A stretch of 64,000 nt of DNA. Source: Hemerocallis citrina (lineage: Eukaryota > Streptophyta > Magnoliopsida > Asparagales > Asphodelaceae). Position numbers and translations under genes: made by a program. This document shows positions 46,321 through 58,105 of this stretch, piece after piece (position 1 is the first letter of the stretch; every line of letters starts with the position of its first letter). The notes beneath the pieces are model-generated. The model was not told the DNA's origin. It worked only from the letters and a program-made list of their open reading frames with translations, and did no database searches. The DNA is taken from contig CM030363.1 of assembly GCA_017893485.1 (NCBI GenBank), positions 113,207,073 to 113,271,072 of the forward strand, given 5' to 3'.

Positions 46321-47019
46321 GAGCATCCACAGTCGTTTTTCTCATATGCTATAAAATGGCAGCTACAGTAATAGCAAATAAGATCGATCGCTGCAGTGGT
46401 CGTTTGCTATATGTTTCTCATTTTTTAGAAATAAGTGAGCGACGGTATATGATATACCGTCTCATCGTTTAAAATCAACTAAAAAAAGTTAATTACTTAT
46501 TAACTATTAAACTATATTAATTAACTAAATTAAATAATATAATAATAACTAAACCTAATTAATTAACTACCTAAACCTAATTACTACTCCTAAACCTACC
46601 CAATCAGCATTAAACCTGGCCGTTCATTTAACAAAAAAAAAAGGAAATGGGAGAGACAGGGTTACATACCCCGGCCGGGGTATGTTTCCCCGTCCGAGGG
46701 TGCTATTAAAAAAAATTATTTTTTAAGTGGGGAGACTGGGTATGTTTCCCCGTCCGACCATTTTTTTAAAAAAAAATTTAATTAAAATTATTTAGACGGT
46801 ATATGTTCTTCCGTCTCACTCGATTAAATAATCATAAAATCGGAGCGACAGGATATGATATCCCGTCCTTTATAATTTGAGAAATGGTATTTCGTTTCTC
46901 ATATTTGAGAAACAAGAATAGAAGCTTTGCTATAAAATGGCAAAATGAGAAACCATTGCAGACGTTCGTTTGCTATAATATGGCAAAATGGCATTTATAG
47001 AAAACGATTGTGGATGCTC
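46321..47019. mobile_element. Harbinger/Tourist-like MITE (699 bp)
   Basis: Terminal inverted repeats GAGCATCCACAGTCGTTTT and AAAACGATTGTGGATGCTC (one mismatch in 19), flanked by TAA on both sides (46318-46320 and 47020-47022). TAA/TTA duplications and GAGCATC-type ends are typical of PIF/Harbinger MITEs. There is no transposase ORF. Inside are palindromes such as ACGGTATATGATATACCGT (46442-46460) and repeats of GTATGTTTCCCCGTCCG. Confidence 0.88.
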
Positions 47020-47326
47020 TAAGTGGATTAATAGGTGTAGTTTGGTATATAACTAAAATATAAATTTGTAATTGGAGTAGGGGGCCCACGTTGGGGGATC
47101 AAAGCAGCACAATTTATGCTGGATTGATTTTGAAGTAACGGTAGGCCGGTTTGGAGTGTGAAGGGCGAGAGTGTGGAGTTAGAGTTTTGGAGTAGTAAAG
47201 AGAGATTAAATGAGAGGGTTAAGACTTGGAGAGTTTAGGGGAGGGGTTATGAAAAGAAAGATTTAATCTGATAAATGGAGAGTTATTAGGGTGTGAACTT
47301 TTGCAAAATAAACCCTATCTTTATCC

Positions 47327-47334
47327 TATAAATA
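47327..47334 (+). promoter_or_regulatory. TATA box of LTR C
   Basis: TATAAATA, about 240 bp upstream of the predicted donor, as in T (about 280 bp). Confidence 0.7.
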
Positions 47335-48340
47335 GAGACCCAAATCCCTACATTTCTCTTGCACCAAAACAAAATCAAAAGAGAAAGAAAAGAAAAAGAA
47401 AAGAAAGAAAGAAAAGAGAGAGATAAAAGAAAGAGAGTGAAAATTCTTGTGCTAGGAGCCATAGCTAGGAAAGGAGGCTTTGCTAGGAGCTAGAAGTGCT
47501 TGCGGAGCTAGGAGTCGTTGGAGCTAGGATAAGTGTTAATTCCTTCAGTTGATCAAGCTTCTATAAGGTGGGTGGTTTCGTTGCTCTCTAGAATAGAACA
47601 TGCATGCTAAATTAGTTTAAAAAGTAAGATGAGTTGTAGAGTTCATGCCAGTAGGTGTTCTCTTACTTTCTTGTTATAAAGAACCAATGCATGCTAATAA
47701 TAACAAATGAGAAATTGTGATTTGTGTGTGACATGAAGGGTAGCGAGAAATGCTATGTTGATAAATAGTTTAACATTACGTTAGTAGGTGATTGCTTTAC
47801 TTTCTAATTGTAAGAATAATGCATGCTAAACAATAAATAATGAGTAGTAAGGAAATTCTTATGTGATTTGTGCTATTGTATGAGATAAGAATTATAGTAA
47901 CTCATGTATGGTTGATAAATTAATATACAACATGTTAAGGGTTAATGAGAAAAAGAATTGTTTGATTATTTGCCATAGACTAGTTTACATGAATGTAGGG
48001 AGTTTTGGTTATGTGTACAATTGACAAGTAAATAAATTATTGTAAAGAAGATTTGATGTTATGAAACTCATTTGAGTACTTATAGAAAATGTAATATGCT
48101 ATCTTTAATTAAAAAGAATATATGCAAATTTGTGTTTGAAACGATTTTTGAAAGTTGTTTTTATTCTCTAGAATATGATTTACAAATCTATAACTTACTG
48201 TTGAAAAGTAAACTCAGATTTTGGGAACAAAATTTCAATCTAACAAAAGATTAGAACAAATAGAGAAATCAAGTTTTTATGAAAGAAAAGAAATAACAGA
48301 AGGTTGAACAAAAGCTTACAAATAAACTCGGTGTCAACTA

Positions 48341-48413
48341 GTGCACTTGGCCTAGTGGTCGGAGGTTGCATTGGCCTTCTCTATTGTCTCTGGTTAGAAA
48401 CCTGTTAGACCCA
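48341..48413 (+). other. tRNA-like module 1 in LTR C
   Basis: Perfect A-box TGGCCTAGTGG at 48348 and B-box GGTTAGAAACC at 48392 (one mismatch). Spacing 44 nt. Confidence 0.65.
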
Positions 48414-48492
48414 AATATATAATTTTGTTTGTTTTTAAATTTACCCGAAGCCAGATATAGCATAAGGGGTTTTCGTTAAAACTTTTGAACAA

Positions 48493-48510
48493 TAAGTCCA
48501 AATGGACTTA
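48493..48510 (+). other. 8-bp palindrome before module 2 in LTR C
   Basis: TAAGTCCA, AA, TGGACTTA. Different in sequence from the T/S1 palindrome but in the same place. Confidence 0.65.
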
Positions 48511-48575
48511 CTGGTTAGTGCGGACTGACTTGGGCACTGGCTCTATTATCTCTGGTTCGAAACCCCTGGTCGGCA
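48505..48575 (+). other. tRNA-like module 2 in LTR C
   Basis: Weak A-box TGGTTAGTGCGG at 48512 and perfect B-box GGTTCGAAACC at 48554. Spacing 42 nt. Confidence 0.55.
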
Positions 48576-49802
48576 CATATATATTTTTTGGAGTGTTTTA
48601 ATATATTTAATGAAGATTAATGCGTTTAAAAATTTGGGGAAAATCTTAGTGTTTATGAAATATGATGGAAAATTTATTAAAATAGTTTTAAAGATTTTCT
48701 ATGTATATTTGAGAAGTAAAAGAGATATTTGAGATAAATTGGGGTTTTGTTCTCAAGTTAATTATTTTTTTGAACATGATTTTATTTTTAGAAGAAAAGT
48801 AAAGATTTTGATTAGTTCCCCTGTCGAGAATATGCAATTTATGTGGAAGGTGACATTCTATAATTCTACTTGTGCTTAAATTGATAATGAGTTTAAATTA
48901 GATGAAGGTATTAATAGAACCATTGATTGAAAAGAATTAAGAGTGGGAAAAATAGATCATGAATAGTGTTATTGAATAAATGCTAAATGAGGCATTGATT
49001 AGTGCTAAAATGAGACCTTGATTAAGTTGTGAAATAAGAATAATTAAGTTTCTTTGTAGAGAATATACTATTATTTGATTATAGAAATATTTGATGGAAA
49101 TGAGATATGTTGCTAATGAGACTTAAATGAATTTATGTTCTTAAAGAGGTAGTGAATAATTTGAATGAATGGTGTTAAACAAGACCTATATCAAGTTGTG
49201 AATAGAAAATGAATACTTTGAGCTAAGACATGCTTATGAAAGGGTATGAATACCCTTGAATCTTGTACATGAGAAACTTTTATTTATAGTTAGTAAGACC
49301 TCGTATACCGGCAATGTTAAATGAAATAATTATTATATATTGAGATTTGCTATGGAGCCATCTCGGTGGATGTTGATTAAGTCCGGTAATAAGTAATACT
49401 AATTCTAAGCTTGAAGATTATTCATGTCTTGAACATTAAGGGTTAGGCACTTAAGTGAAGATGTAGTAAGACCTAGGCAAACGTAAGTAGGGCACTCTAT
49501 ATAGTCGGGCAGTGGGCTTGTTGCCGCGGTTCACCCGGGCTATAGACCCAGTTGGTGGACTGTGGTTGCCTCGTGGGAGACGAGCTTTTATTTTAAATCC
49601 GGGACTATGCGTAGTCGGGCGAATAGCTTGCCGTACTCCATGTATATGCGTATACCGGGGCTAGAGGGGAACTTGCGGGAGGTTCGCATGACGAGGAGTC
49701 TGTATAACAGTCGGGCGGGGAATTTGTTGCGGCAGTTCCCCGGGACTGGGATCCATACTCGTGGAACGTCTGAACTTTGTCTTATTACTGGGTAGTTTTC
49801 AT

Positions 49803-49914
49803 GGCGAGGGATTGAGCCCTATATTGTGAAGAACGTAGGCGCTTGCCCTCGGACCTATGTAGTATGAGATGCATAGAATCTGAACAAGTGTGCATTAGTG
49901 TCATCCTAGTATAG
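49803..49914 (+). other. Conserved LTR block in LTR C
   Basis: GGCGAGGGATTGAGCCCTA, then GGACCTATGTAGTATGAGAT, then GTGTGCATTAGTGTCAT. Very close to the T and S1 blocks although the LTRs around it differ greatly. Confidence 0.75.
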
Positions 49915-50354
49915 AATTGTGTGCATTAGGCATTAAGGCATGGCATACACTTACATGTTTAGTGTAGACATGTTCTACACTTTATTTATTCATTCAATCT
50001 TTCTGTGATTTGTCAAAGCAATGAGATCGTTATACTATTTCCGGCATAGAGAGGATAGCTGTGTATAACATTTCGTCAGTTGTAAGTGACTAACGTGTCC
50101 ACAGTCGTACATGCAGGTAATTGATGCTCATGAAACTATAAAGTGGATATGCTGATGCTGTTTTATTTTAAAGATGTTGTAAATGTTTCATTGTAAATTT
50201 TATTCTTCCGCTATGTAAAACCAAGCGTACTGTAACTCTGATGTATTGTTGTTGAAAAAGTTTTTAATTTCTTGTAAAATTGTACGAAGTGAAGTAAAGA
50301 TCCTGTGGAATCTCGAATTCATTCTTATTTAGGAATTTGGGGTGTTACAGTCCT

Positions 50355-53059
50355 CCCTGCAGTAGCAGCACACAGCAACAGTGACAACCACTCGCTGTGC
50401 CGCTGCCGTGCGTGTTGTTCGAGGTGCGTGCCTGGTTCGTAGTCGTGTTCGTGGGTTCTATTCGTGGTTCGTTCTGTTCGTTGCTCCGGGAATCTGTTCC
50501 TATTATTCTTGATTTTCGTCGTTTTCGTCATCGGTTAAGGCAAGTAACTTGTATTAAATTCCTTTACAAATACGAGTACTAATTCTAGAGACAACTTGTG
50601 TGTGAATCCCCTTGTTAATATTGTCTCTATTGTGTTATTTTGACTATAGTTGCCTCACGACATACATGACATCATATAACCTAGGATTGACCATATCTTA
50701 TTTCATATATGCGTGTTGTTCATGTGATATCTTGTGCTCGTTTGTGTTATTTTTGATATACTTGTCGAATACATGTAAAATACCCTATACCATATTGCTT
50801 GGACATCTTGTACACCATATTTCGTGTTTGGTCATGTTTTGGATGAGTTCCGGCTAAACTAGTGGATTTTGTGCATATAAGATACTTTAAGTTTTGTTGG
50901 CTTTTCCATTTTGATCAGTATTTTAGACCCTATTAAGGTCAGTATTTGAAAATATTGTAAACATGATTTGTAGAGAATTCTGTCTATTTTCCAACCCTTT
51001 TGACGGATCTTAGTTTCAATTTACGAGTTGTGAGTTATGCCCATTTTACTAGAGTAGTGTCAAAAGATTTCCAGATTATGTTTTCTATGAATTCTGAAAA
51101 TTAATCTATTTTTATTCTAGTGTTAAAAATTTTATTTTGATCTGAAATTTTGCTCAGGTATTTCTAGAATTGATTGGGGTTTACCCATGGTGGATTTATT
51201 TGAGGAGTTTTACAAACCTTTTCATGCTTGCAAATAAAGATTTTTCATTAACAATTTTACTACTTTTGAGTAAAGAACCTGATTTTCGACCTAACTCTAT
51301 TTGCCGTCTCTAAAATATTTCTGAATATGAAAGTTAGCCGACTGTATCTATTTTATTACCCTTTTGGCGGATATGGATTTCGGTTTATGGTTTGTGAGAT
51401 ATTGCTGTTTTCGTACTGCAGTGTTTACTATTCCAAATTTACAAAATTACTACATCTTGATGTTTTCTGATTTTCGTTGACTAAACTATTTATATTGTAA
51501 AATTCTAAAACCTATTATTCTGATTCTACACATATAGGAGAATACCCCAGATTTTTCGTGGATTTAATTAATAAGTTTTCTTGCTGTTTTTCTGACTGTG
51601 AATACAACATTCGGATTTCTGACCGAACGTATTTTCTGGATTCAAACCTGTTTTGAGTTATGTTTTTATGAAATACTATATGACTTATATATGTTTGCCG
51701 AATTCAGAAGGGAGTCGATTTTCCGGATTCTTTGACAAATTCAGATTTGTATTTTTGTAGCAACGGTAATTCTTGTTTTAGTACAGTAGTGTCTTGTTGT
51801 CTTGTAATAGCATTTGCATTATTCTATTCCTTTATGAACTGTTTATCATCTGTACATGTTTATTTGTCACCCTGAACCTGTTACATGTTTATACCATGCT
51901 ATTCTCACTCAGTATTCTACACATACATGTCTGTCTGATAATAATAATAAAATAACTAAGCCAGGGTTTGTGGGAAAGATCTAGAAGTGGAAAATATATA
52001 AATGTGTACTAAGAAAAGGGCCATGTTCCCTATCTGTTACATGTTTATGAATACATGATTCACGACTCTGTTTATCTGACCCTGACTATCTTACTTCCCT
52101 ATAGGAAGGTGTACTCAGAAGAGAACCCATAGGTTCTATCTATCTGTCTGATCTAATTATCTGACATCTGTCTGTCTGATCCCTGAGTACACTGCCCTAT
52201 GAACGCCACTACAAAATCTAAATAAAACTGTTTGAATATAGCAACCATGTGATAAAAAGTTGGGGCGCATGAAGTGCTACCTAGATATTAATCACACAAG
52301 ACTTATAAGAACATGACATCTGTTATCTGTTTATCGGTATTTGTTTATTTGATATCTGTTATCTGATTAACTGTTATATGTCTGACTATCATCTGACACT
52401 ATCATCTGTATATCTGTCTGCATACCATCTGATACTTGACACTTGACACATGTTACCTGTATCTGTTAGTATAGTATGTTATCTTATTTGTTTCCTGATT
52501 CATGTTAGATATTACATTCTGTTGAAATGACTATACCATGTTATGTTTGTTTTATTGTTATTTTATATTTCTTATTTATCCGATGTACCTGTATCCTGCA
52601 CTACAAGCGGCCCGTAACTTGCATTAAGGGGAGTTTTTTTCTTTTCCTATTCCTGGAATTGTTAAATTGCAGATTTTGGAGAACAGGTACCAGATGGTGT
52701 TGGTGATATGAAATATTAGTGCTGGAGTTTTGCATTTATTATTATTATGATTTTTATTGCTTATTTGAACAATTGTATTTGGTACTTGGATTTATTTGTA
52801 TTTGGGCAAATATGACACAGGATATTGACTTATTCAGATCTGATTTATTTGGAATTATATTATACTTTGGTTTGAAGTAAATTTTTGTTGGTATATTTGA
52901 TTCGATTATGCATGCTTGGTTGACTTTTCTTGCTTCCGACTCTGATTATTCTTCTGAAATATTTTAAAGATTCTGAACAGCTTATGGATGATGAAAATCA
53001 TTCACTGGGCTTAGTCACGTCTGTATTCCGTATTCTCTTTTGATAAGCGGGACGTAACA
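50355..53059 (+). repeat. Solo LTR A2, part 2
   Basis: Continues the A2 leader (CGTTTTCGTCATCGGTTAAG), then donor CAA|GTAACTTG with the intron from 50544 and acceptor TTGCAG at 52672. It ends GGGACGTAACA (53059). It has three degenerate repeats of a unit of about 365 bp (motif starts 50984, 51348 and 51716). Confidence 0.9.
50544..52672 (+). other. Predicted intron inside A2
   Basis: 2129 nt, donor box CAAGTAACTTG, and a clear pyrimidine run (GTTTTTTTCTTTTCCTATTC) before AAATTGCAG. Confidence 0.5.
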
Positions 53060-53064
53060 ATATG

Positions 53065-53332
53065 GGTACGAGAAGAATGAGTTCATACCCAAGAAGAAGT
53101 CAACAAAGAGGACGACTGAAAAAGACGGAAGAATCAAGAAATCAAGGGATTGAATAAGAAGGGATGAAAATGAAAGCAATAAGACTTGTGTCCATATCAA
53201 TGTTGATTATAATTCATTCATGCATGCTTGGTGGATGAGAAGTTGAGCCGATCCAGTTCAAGCCAAGCTTGTCTAATATATTAGGCAACTAATACATTAG
53301 CCAAACCTGGGCTCTAATACCGCTAAAATCCT
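53065..53332 (-). other. L interior, 5' side: leader and primer-binding site
   Basis: Minus strand: directly after the 5' LTR comes a 9-base spacer and GCGGTATTAGAGC (53311-53323), an initiator-Met type PBS with two mismatches. The following segment (CTAATGTATTAGTTGCCTAA and neighbours) is almost the same as in N1 near 17220-17260. No gag start is recognisable. Confidence 0.8.
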
Positions 53333-56300
53333 TGTCACGCCCCGCTTCCAAAAAAAGAGAATATGGAATACGGATATGTGACTAAATCCAACGAATGATT
53401 TTCATCATCCATAAGCTGTTAGGATCTTTACAATATTTTACAAGAATAATCAGAGTCGGAAGCAAGATAAGTCAACCAAGCATGTATATATGAATCAAAA
53501 TACCAACAAGAATACCTTAAACAAAATATATTAATCTCAAATAAACCGATCTGAACACGTCAATATCGTGGGTCACATTGCCTAAATACAAATAAACCCA
53601 AGTACAAGATAAAATTGTTCAAAACAAGCAACAAGAAATAATAATAATAGCAGGAAGAACATGATAGCAAAACTCCAGGATCTAGTATCTCATCTCACCT
53701 ATTCCATCTAGCAGCTGATCTCCAAAATTTGCAATTTAATAAATTACAGGAAGAGAAAAAAGAAAACAAACTCCCGTCATTGCATGTTACGGGCCGCTTG
53801 TAGTGCAGGATACAAGTACATAGAAAAGGTTAAACTAATAACATGAAAGAGGCATGATAACAAAATATAACAACTAGCATGACAAGATCAACAAGTGTAA
53901 GTGGCATGTATCAAGTGACAAGTAAAACAAGTATCATGTAAACGAGTAACAAGTATCTAGTATCAAGTACCAAGTATCATGTAGCAAGTATCAAGTGAAC
54001 AAGTATCAAGTACATGTAACATGTGACAGATGTCAAGTATCATGTGTAGGTATCATTTAACAGGTATCATGTATGTCAAGTCTTGAATTATTACTATCTT
54101 GGTAGCACTTCATGCGCCCCAGCTTTTTATCACATGGTTGCTACATTCAAACAGATTCGTTTAGGCCTAGTGGTGGGTTTCTATAGGGCCGTGTACTCAG
54201 GCGTCAGTCAAGTAACAAGTATCAAGCACGAGTCACGTAATCGTGAACACGTGGCAGCAAGTAGTATCAAACATGAATCATGTAGTCATGAAACATGGCA
54301 GCAAGTAGTATAATACATAAATCATGTAGTCATGAAACATGGCAACAAGTAATATCATGCATGAATCATGTAGTCATGAAACATGTCAACAAGTAATATC
54401 AAGCATGAATCATGTAGTCATAAAACATGGCAACAAGTAGTATCAAGCATGAATCATGTAGTCATGAGACATGGCAACAAGTACTGTCAAGTATGAATCA
54501 TGTAATCAAGAAACATGGCAACAAGTAGTAACAAGCATGAATCATGTAGTCATGAAACATGGCGGTAGATATTGGGATTACGCCCCCCTTCTGTGTACAC
54601 ATACCTATATTGTCCACTACTAAGGTCTTTCCCTTAATCCCAGCTTGGTTATTTTGTTATTATTAGCAAACAGACATGTATGTGTAACAAACAGAGCAAG
54701 AATAGCATGATTTAAATAAGTAACAGGTTCAGGATGAAGAATAAACATGTACAGGTGAAAGATAACTCATAACAGGATAATACAACGAAAACTCTAGTTC
54801 AGGACAGCAAGACAGTACTGCACTAAAACAAGGATTCCCGTTGTTAGAAACATGCAAATCTGAATCCGTTAAAGAATATGCAAAATAGACTCCCAACCGA
54901 ATCCAGCAAACATATATAAGTCATATAGTATTTCACAAAAATATGAGTCAAAACTGAATTGAAACCAGAAAACTTGTTCAGCCAGAGATTAGAAGTTTGG
55001 ATTCAAGGACAGGAAAACAGGCATGAAAACTCATTAATTAAATCCAAGAAAAATCTGAGGTATTCTCCTATATGTGTAGCATCAGAATATAAAGTTTAAT
55101 AACTTTTCAATATAAATTGAGTAGTCAAGTAAAATCAGAAAACATCAACAAACGGTAGTTTTGTAAATCTGGAATTATAAATACTGCAGTACGAAAATAG
55201 CAATATCTCGCAAACCATAAATCGAAATCCAAATTTGTCGAAAGGATAATAAAAAATAGACACAGTAGGCTAACTTTCATATTCAGAAATATTTTAGAGA
55301 CAGCAAGTAGAATTGGGTCAAAAATCAGGTTCTTTACTGAAAAGCAAGAAAAATCTGCTAATATAGTAATTGTTTGAAAGCATAGAACGGTCTGTAAAAC
55401 TCATCAAATAAATCCAAAAAAATTCAGGTTTACTCCCAATCAGGTCTAGTTATATTGTGCAAAATATTTGATCAAAATAATAATTTTAAGACCAGAATAA
55501 AAAATAGATTACTATTCAGAATTCATAGAAAACAAAATCTGTAACCCACTCTGCACTTCTGTAGTAAAATCTACATAACTCACAACTCATAAATCGAAAC
55601 TGATAACCGTCCAAAGGGTTGGAAAATAGAAAGAATTATCTACAGTTCATGTTCACAAAATATTTTCAATTACTGACCTTAATAGGGTCTAAAATACTGA
55701 TCAAAACAGGAAAATCGACAAAATAGAAAATTTCTCTTGTGCACAAAATCCACTAGTTCACATAGAACTCATCCAAAACACAAACAAAATTTGAAATATA
55801 GTGTATTAGATGTCCAAACAATATGGTATAGCGTATTTCACAAGTTCACAACAAGTCTGCCACGAATAACACGAACGAGCACAAAATGACACATGAACAA
55901 CACACATATATGCAACAAGATGTGGTCAATCTTAGTTTATATCATGTCATGTATGTCGTGAGGAAACTATGGTCAAATCATCACTATAGAGACAATATCA
56001 ACAAGGGGATTCACACACGAATTGTCTCTCGAACTCAACTACACTATAGGCGGTATTTAGTACATGTATTACACAAAGAAAAGAATAAAAGTTACTTGCC
56101 TGAGAGATGACGATTAAAACAAAGCAAGAATGAGAATAACGGGAACAGATTGCCGAGCAACGAACACAACAACGAACAATAAAATCACGAACGAGATGAT
56201 CACGAACAAGATCACGAACACAATCCAACGAACGGATCACGATGACGATCAAGATCACGAACACAAACGAATGGCTGAGATCAAGAGATCAATATCATGA

Positions 56301-57760
56301 TGATCAGATCAAACTGGACGGCCAGATATCCCTGATGATGAAGATTATGATCGGAACAGACTGAACACAAACGAACAGCTGCGATCAAAGGAAATTGATG
56401 ATCATCATGATCGTGATGATCAAGAGGAGATCGGATGGCTAGGATTCAACCCATCAATATCAAGATCAAGAGATCAAGAGATGATGATCGGATGAATCAA
56501 GATCTGATCAAATGGACAGCCCACATTCAATAAGATCAAAACCCACTTAATGAACAGAACACCCACTTCAGCTTCGCAGGCTGCATGGTGATGACTGGCA
56601 GTGGCTAAGGGGGACAGCACTGGTGACGGAAGGGCGGCAAAATAGTGGCGGGAAGTGCTCGTTGCCGCCATTGGCTATTGTTGCGGTGGCTGTGAACGGC
56701 CAGAGTCAAGGATCGGGACAGCACGGGGATGAAGGGAGGAGAGCGGAGTGATGGCGCAGGGATGGTGCACCGCATACGGGGGACAATGGTGACCAGGAAA
56801 GCAGCTGCTGGCTGGCATCGCAGTCGGAGTCGCGTCGAGGCGAGGGTAGGAAGGAGGCACCCTAGATGGAGTGGTGCTGCTTGTGTCGTTGGCATCGAGA
56901 GAGGAGAAAGGAAGGAGGGGGAGGTGCGGTGTTGTACCGTCGACGGAGGAAGAGGGCAGCGCAGTGGGTGCTCTGGTCGACGAGGGGTCATGACGGGGAG
57001 AGGCACAGAAGGCGTGAAAACAGGAGGGGAGTCGGGATGGGGCGATGCCTGCCATTGAGTGGTCGCGACAGGGAGGAGGACGGGAGAGATGCACAGGGGT
57101 GAAGAGGAAGGTGCAGAGGTAGGGGGCGACTGTAGGGTCAACAGAAGGTAGAGTTTACAGGGGAGGGTAGATATATATAGGGGGTATAAGGGGGTAACGG
57201 GTATAGGGGTAAACGAGTAATGGTTTAGACAGGTTGGGTTTGGGTAATGCAGATTGGTATTAGGTTGGGTAGTATACGGGTTTGGGGTTGATTATGGAAA
57301 TGGGTTTAAATTTATTAAAATCCATTAAGAATAGAATTAGGGTTTTAGGATTATTAAATCCAATAGAAAATATTTATAAAAATATTAGATAAAAATATGA
57401 TCTATATAAAAAAAATTAATTTGCATTACACTATAGAGTTTATTTGAAATAACTACAAATACCATTAGTAAATAAAAGTGGATTTTTAATAACCAGTAAA
57501 AAATATCAATAATAACCATAATACTAATAACAATAATAATAATAAGAGTAACAATAACAAAAAAAAAAGAATAACACTAATAATAATAACAACATTAATA
57601 AGGTATAAAAATAATCGTCAATAGTTACAAAAATTATTGATTAAAATAAACTTTAGTAGGAGATCTGACAATACACTTTAAGAAAAAGAATTTGAAGGCC
57701 GAAAATTTTAAATACAGAAAATACACGAAAAAATACATATTTGGGGAAACAGGGGTTACA
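53333..57760 (-). repeat. 5' LTR of L
   Basis: 4428 bp, same plan as 39734-44230. TATATATA lies at 57172-57179. The donor box is CAAGTAACTTT, with the intron from 56095. The acceptor position reads GCAA instead of GCAG (53730 region), so this LTR would no longer splice there. A long Pro/Ser-rich ORF in the leader (56605-57141, minus) is broken into other frames in the partner LTR and is unlikely to be a gene. Confidence 0.9.
54223..54568 (-). repeat. 44-bp minisatellite, about 7.9 copies, in L 5' LTR
   Basis: Same unit as 40622-41008 but about one copy fewer, so copy number changed after insertion. Confidence 0.92.
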
Positions 57761-57765
57761 GGTTC

Positions 57766-58105
57766 AATCCCTCGTTATGAAATCCTACTTCGGTAACAAA
57801 AACAAGATTTAGACATTCCCCGAGTACGGATTTCAGTCCCGTAATCCACCGCCTGACTATACAAAATCCTCGCTGCTCTAGCCCCGGAATATGTTCGAGA
57901 TTTGCCTCCTATCTGCCTGACTATTCATGATCCCGGAATCCACCGCCCGATCAATCATAATCTCGAATTTAATTAAGGCTTGTCTCGCTTCCCAAGCAAC
58001 CACAGTCCCAGAATCCACCGTCCAACTGGGTCTATAGTCACGTAATCCACCGTCCGACTAGGTCTATAGTCCCGTAATCCACCACCCGACTATATAGAAA
58101 AACCC
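57766..58105 (-). repeat. C-frag LTR fragment, right piece
   Basis: Continues the conserved block and then the GC-rich repeat part of a C-family LTR on the minus strand (TAGTCGGGCGGTGGATT-type words, as at 49500-49740 in LTR C). It stops where LTR P begins at 58106. Confidence 0.75.
58004..58099 (-). repeat. 32-bp tandem repeat, three copies
   Basis: Units start at 58004, 58036 and 58068 and contain AATCCACCGTCCGACTAGG. They form part of the GC-rich section of the C-family LTR. Confidence 0.88.

Larger units (their letters stand above)
47568..50116 (+). other. Predicted intron inside LTR C
   Basis: Donor TATAAG|GTGGGTGG, acceptor GTCGTACATGCAG; 2549 nt. The sequence before the acceptor (TACTATTTCCGGCAT, then CCACAGTC) matches T. 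Confidence 0.5.
45606..50349 (+). repeat. Solo LTR C (4744 bp including a MITE)
   Basis: Starts TCTAACACACCGC (a decayed TGTAACACCCCG) and ends TTGGGGTGTTACA. Flanks CTCCT (45601-45605) and GTCCT (50350-50354) match at four of five bases, a plausible old target duplication. A2 sequence continues on both sides. It has the plan of the T LTR: TATA 47327, donor 47568, two tRNA-like modules, palindrome, a GC-rich repeat part (49490-49790), conserved block and acceptor 50116. A MITE lies in its U3. Confidence 0.88.
39734..57760 (-). mobile_element. Non-autonomous LTR element L (LARD-like), minus strand
   Basis: Ends TGTCACGCCCCG (39734) and GGGGTTACA (57760), with perfect target duplication GGTTC (39729-39733 and 57761-57765). 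LTRs are 4497 bp (39734-44230) and 4428 bp (53333-57760). Without the nested A2/C/MITE insertions the interior is only about 950 bp (44231-44915 and 53065-53332). It has a PBS and a PPT, but I find no gag, protease, RT or integrase. Its leader closely matches N1 (17140-17286). This fits a large retrotransposon derivative that borrows proteins from an autonomous relative such as N1. Confidence 0.9.
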
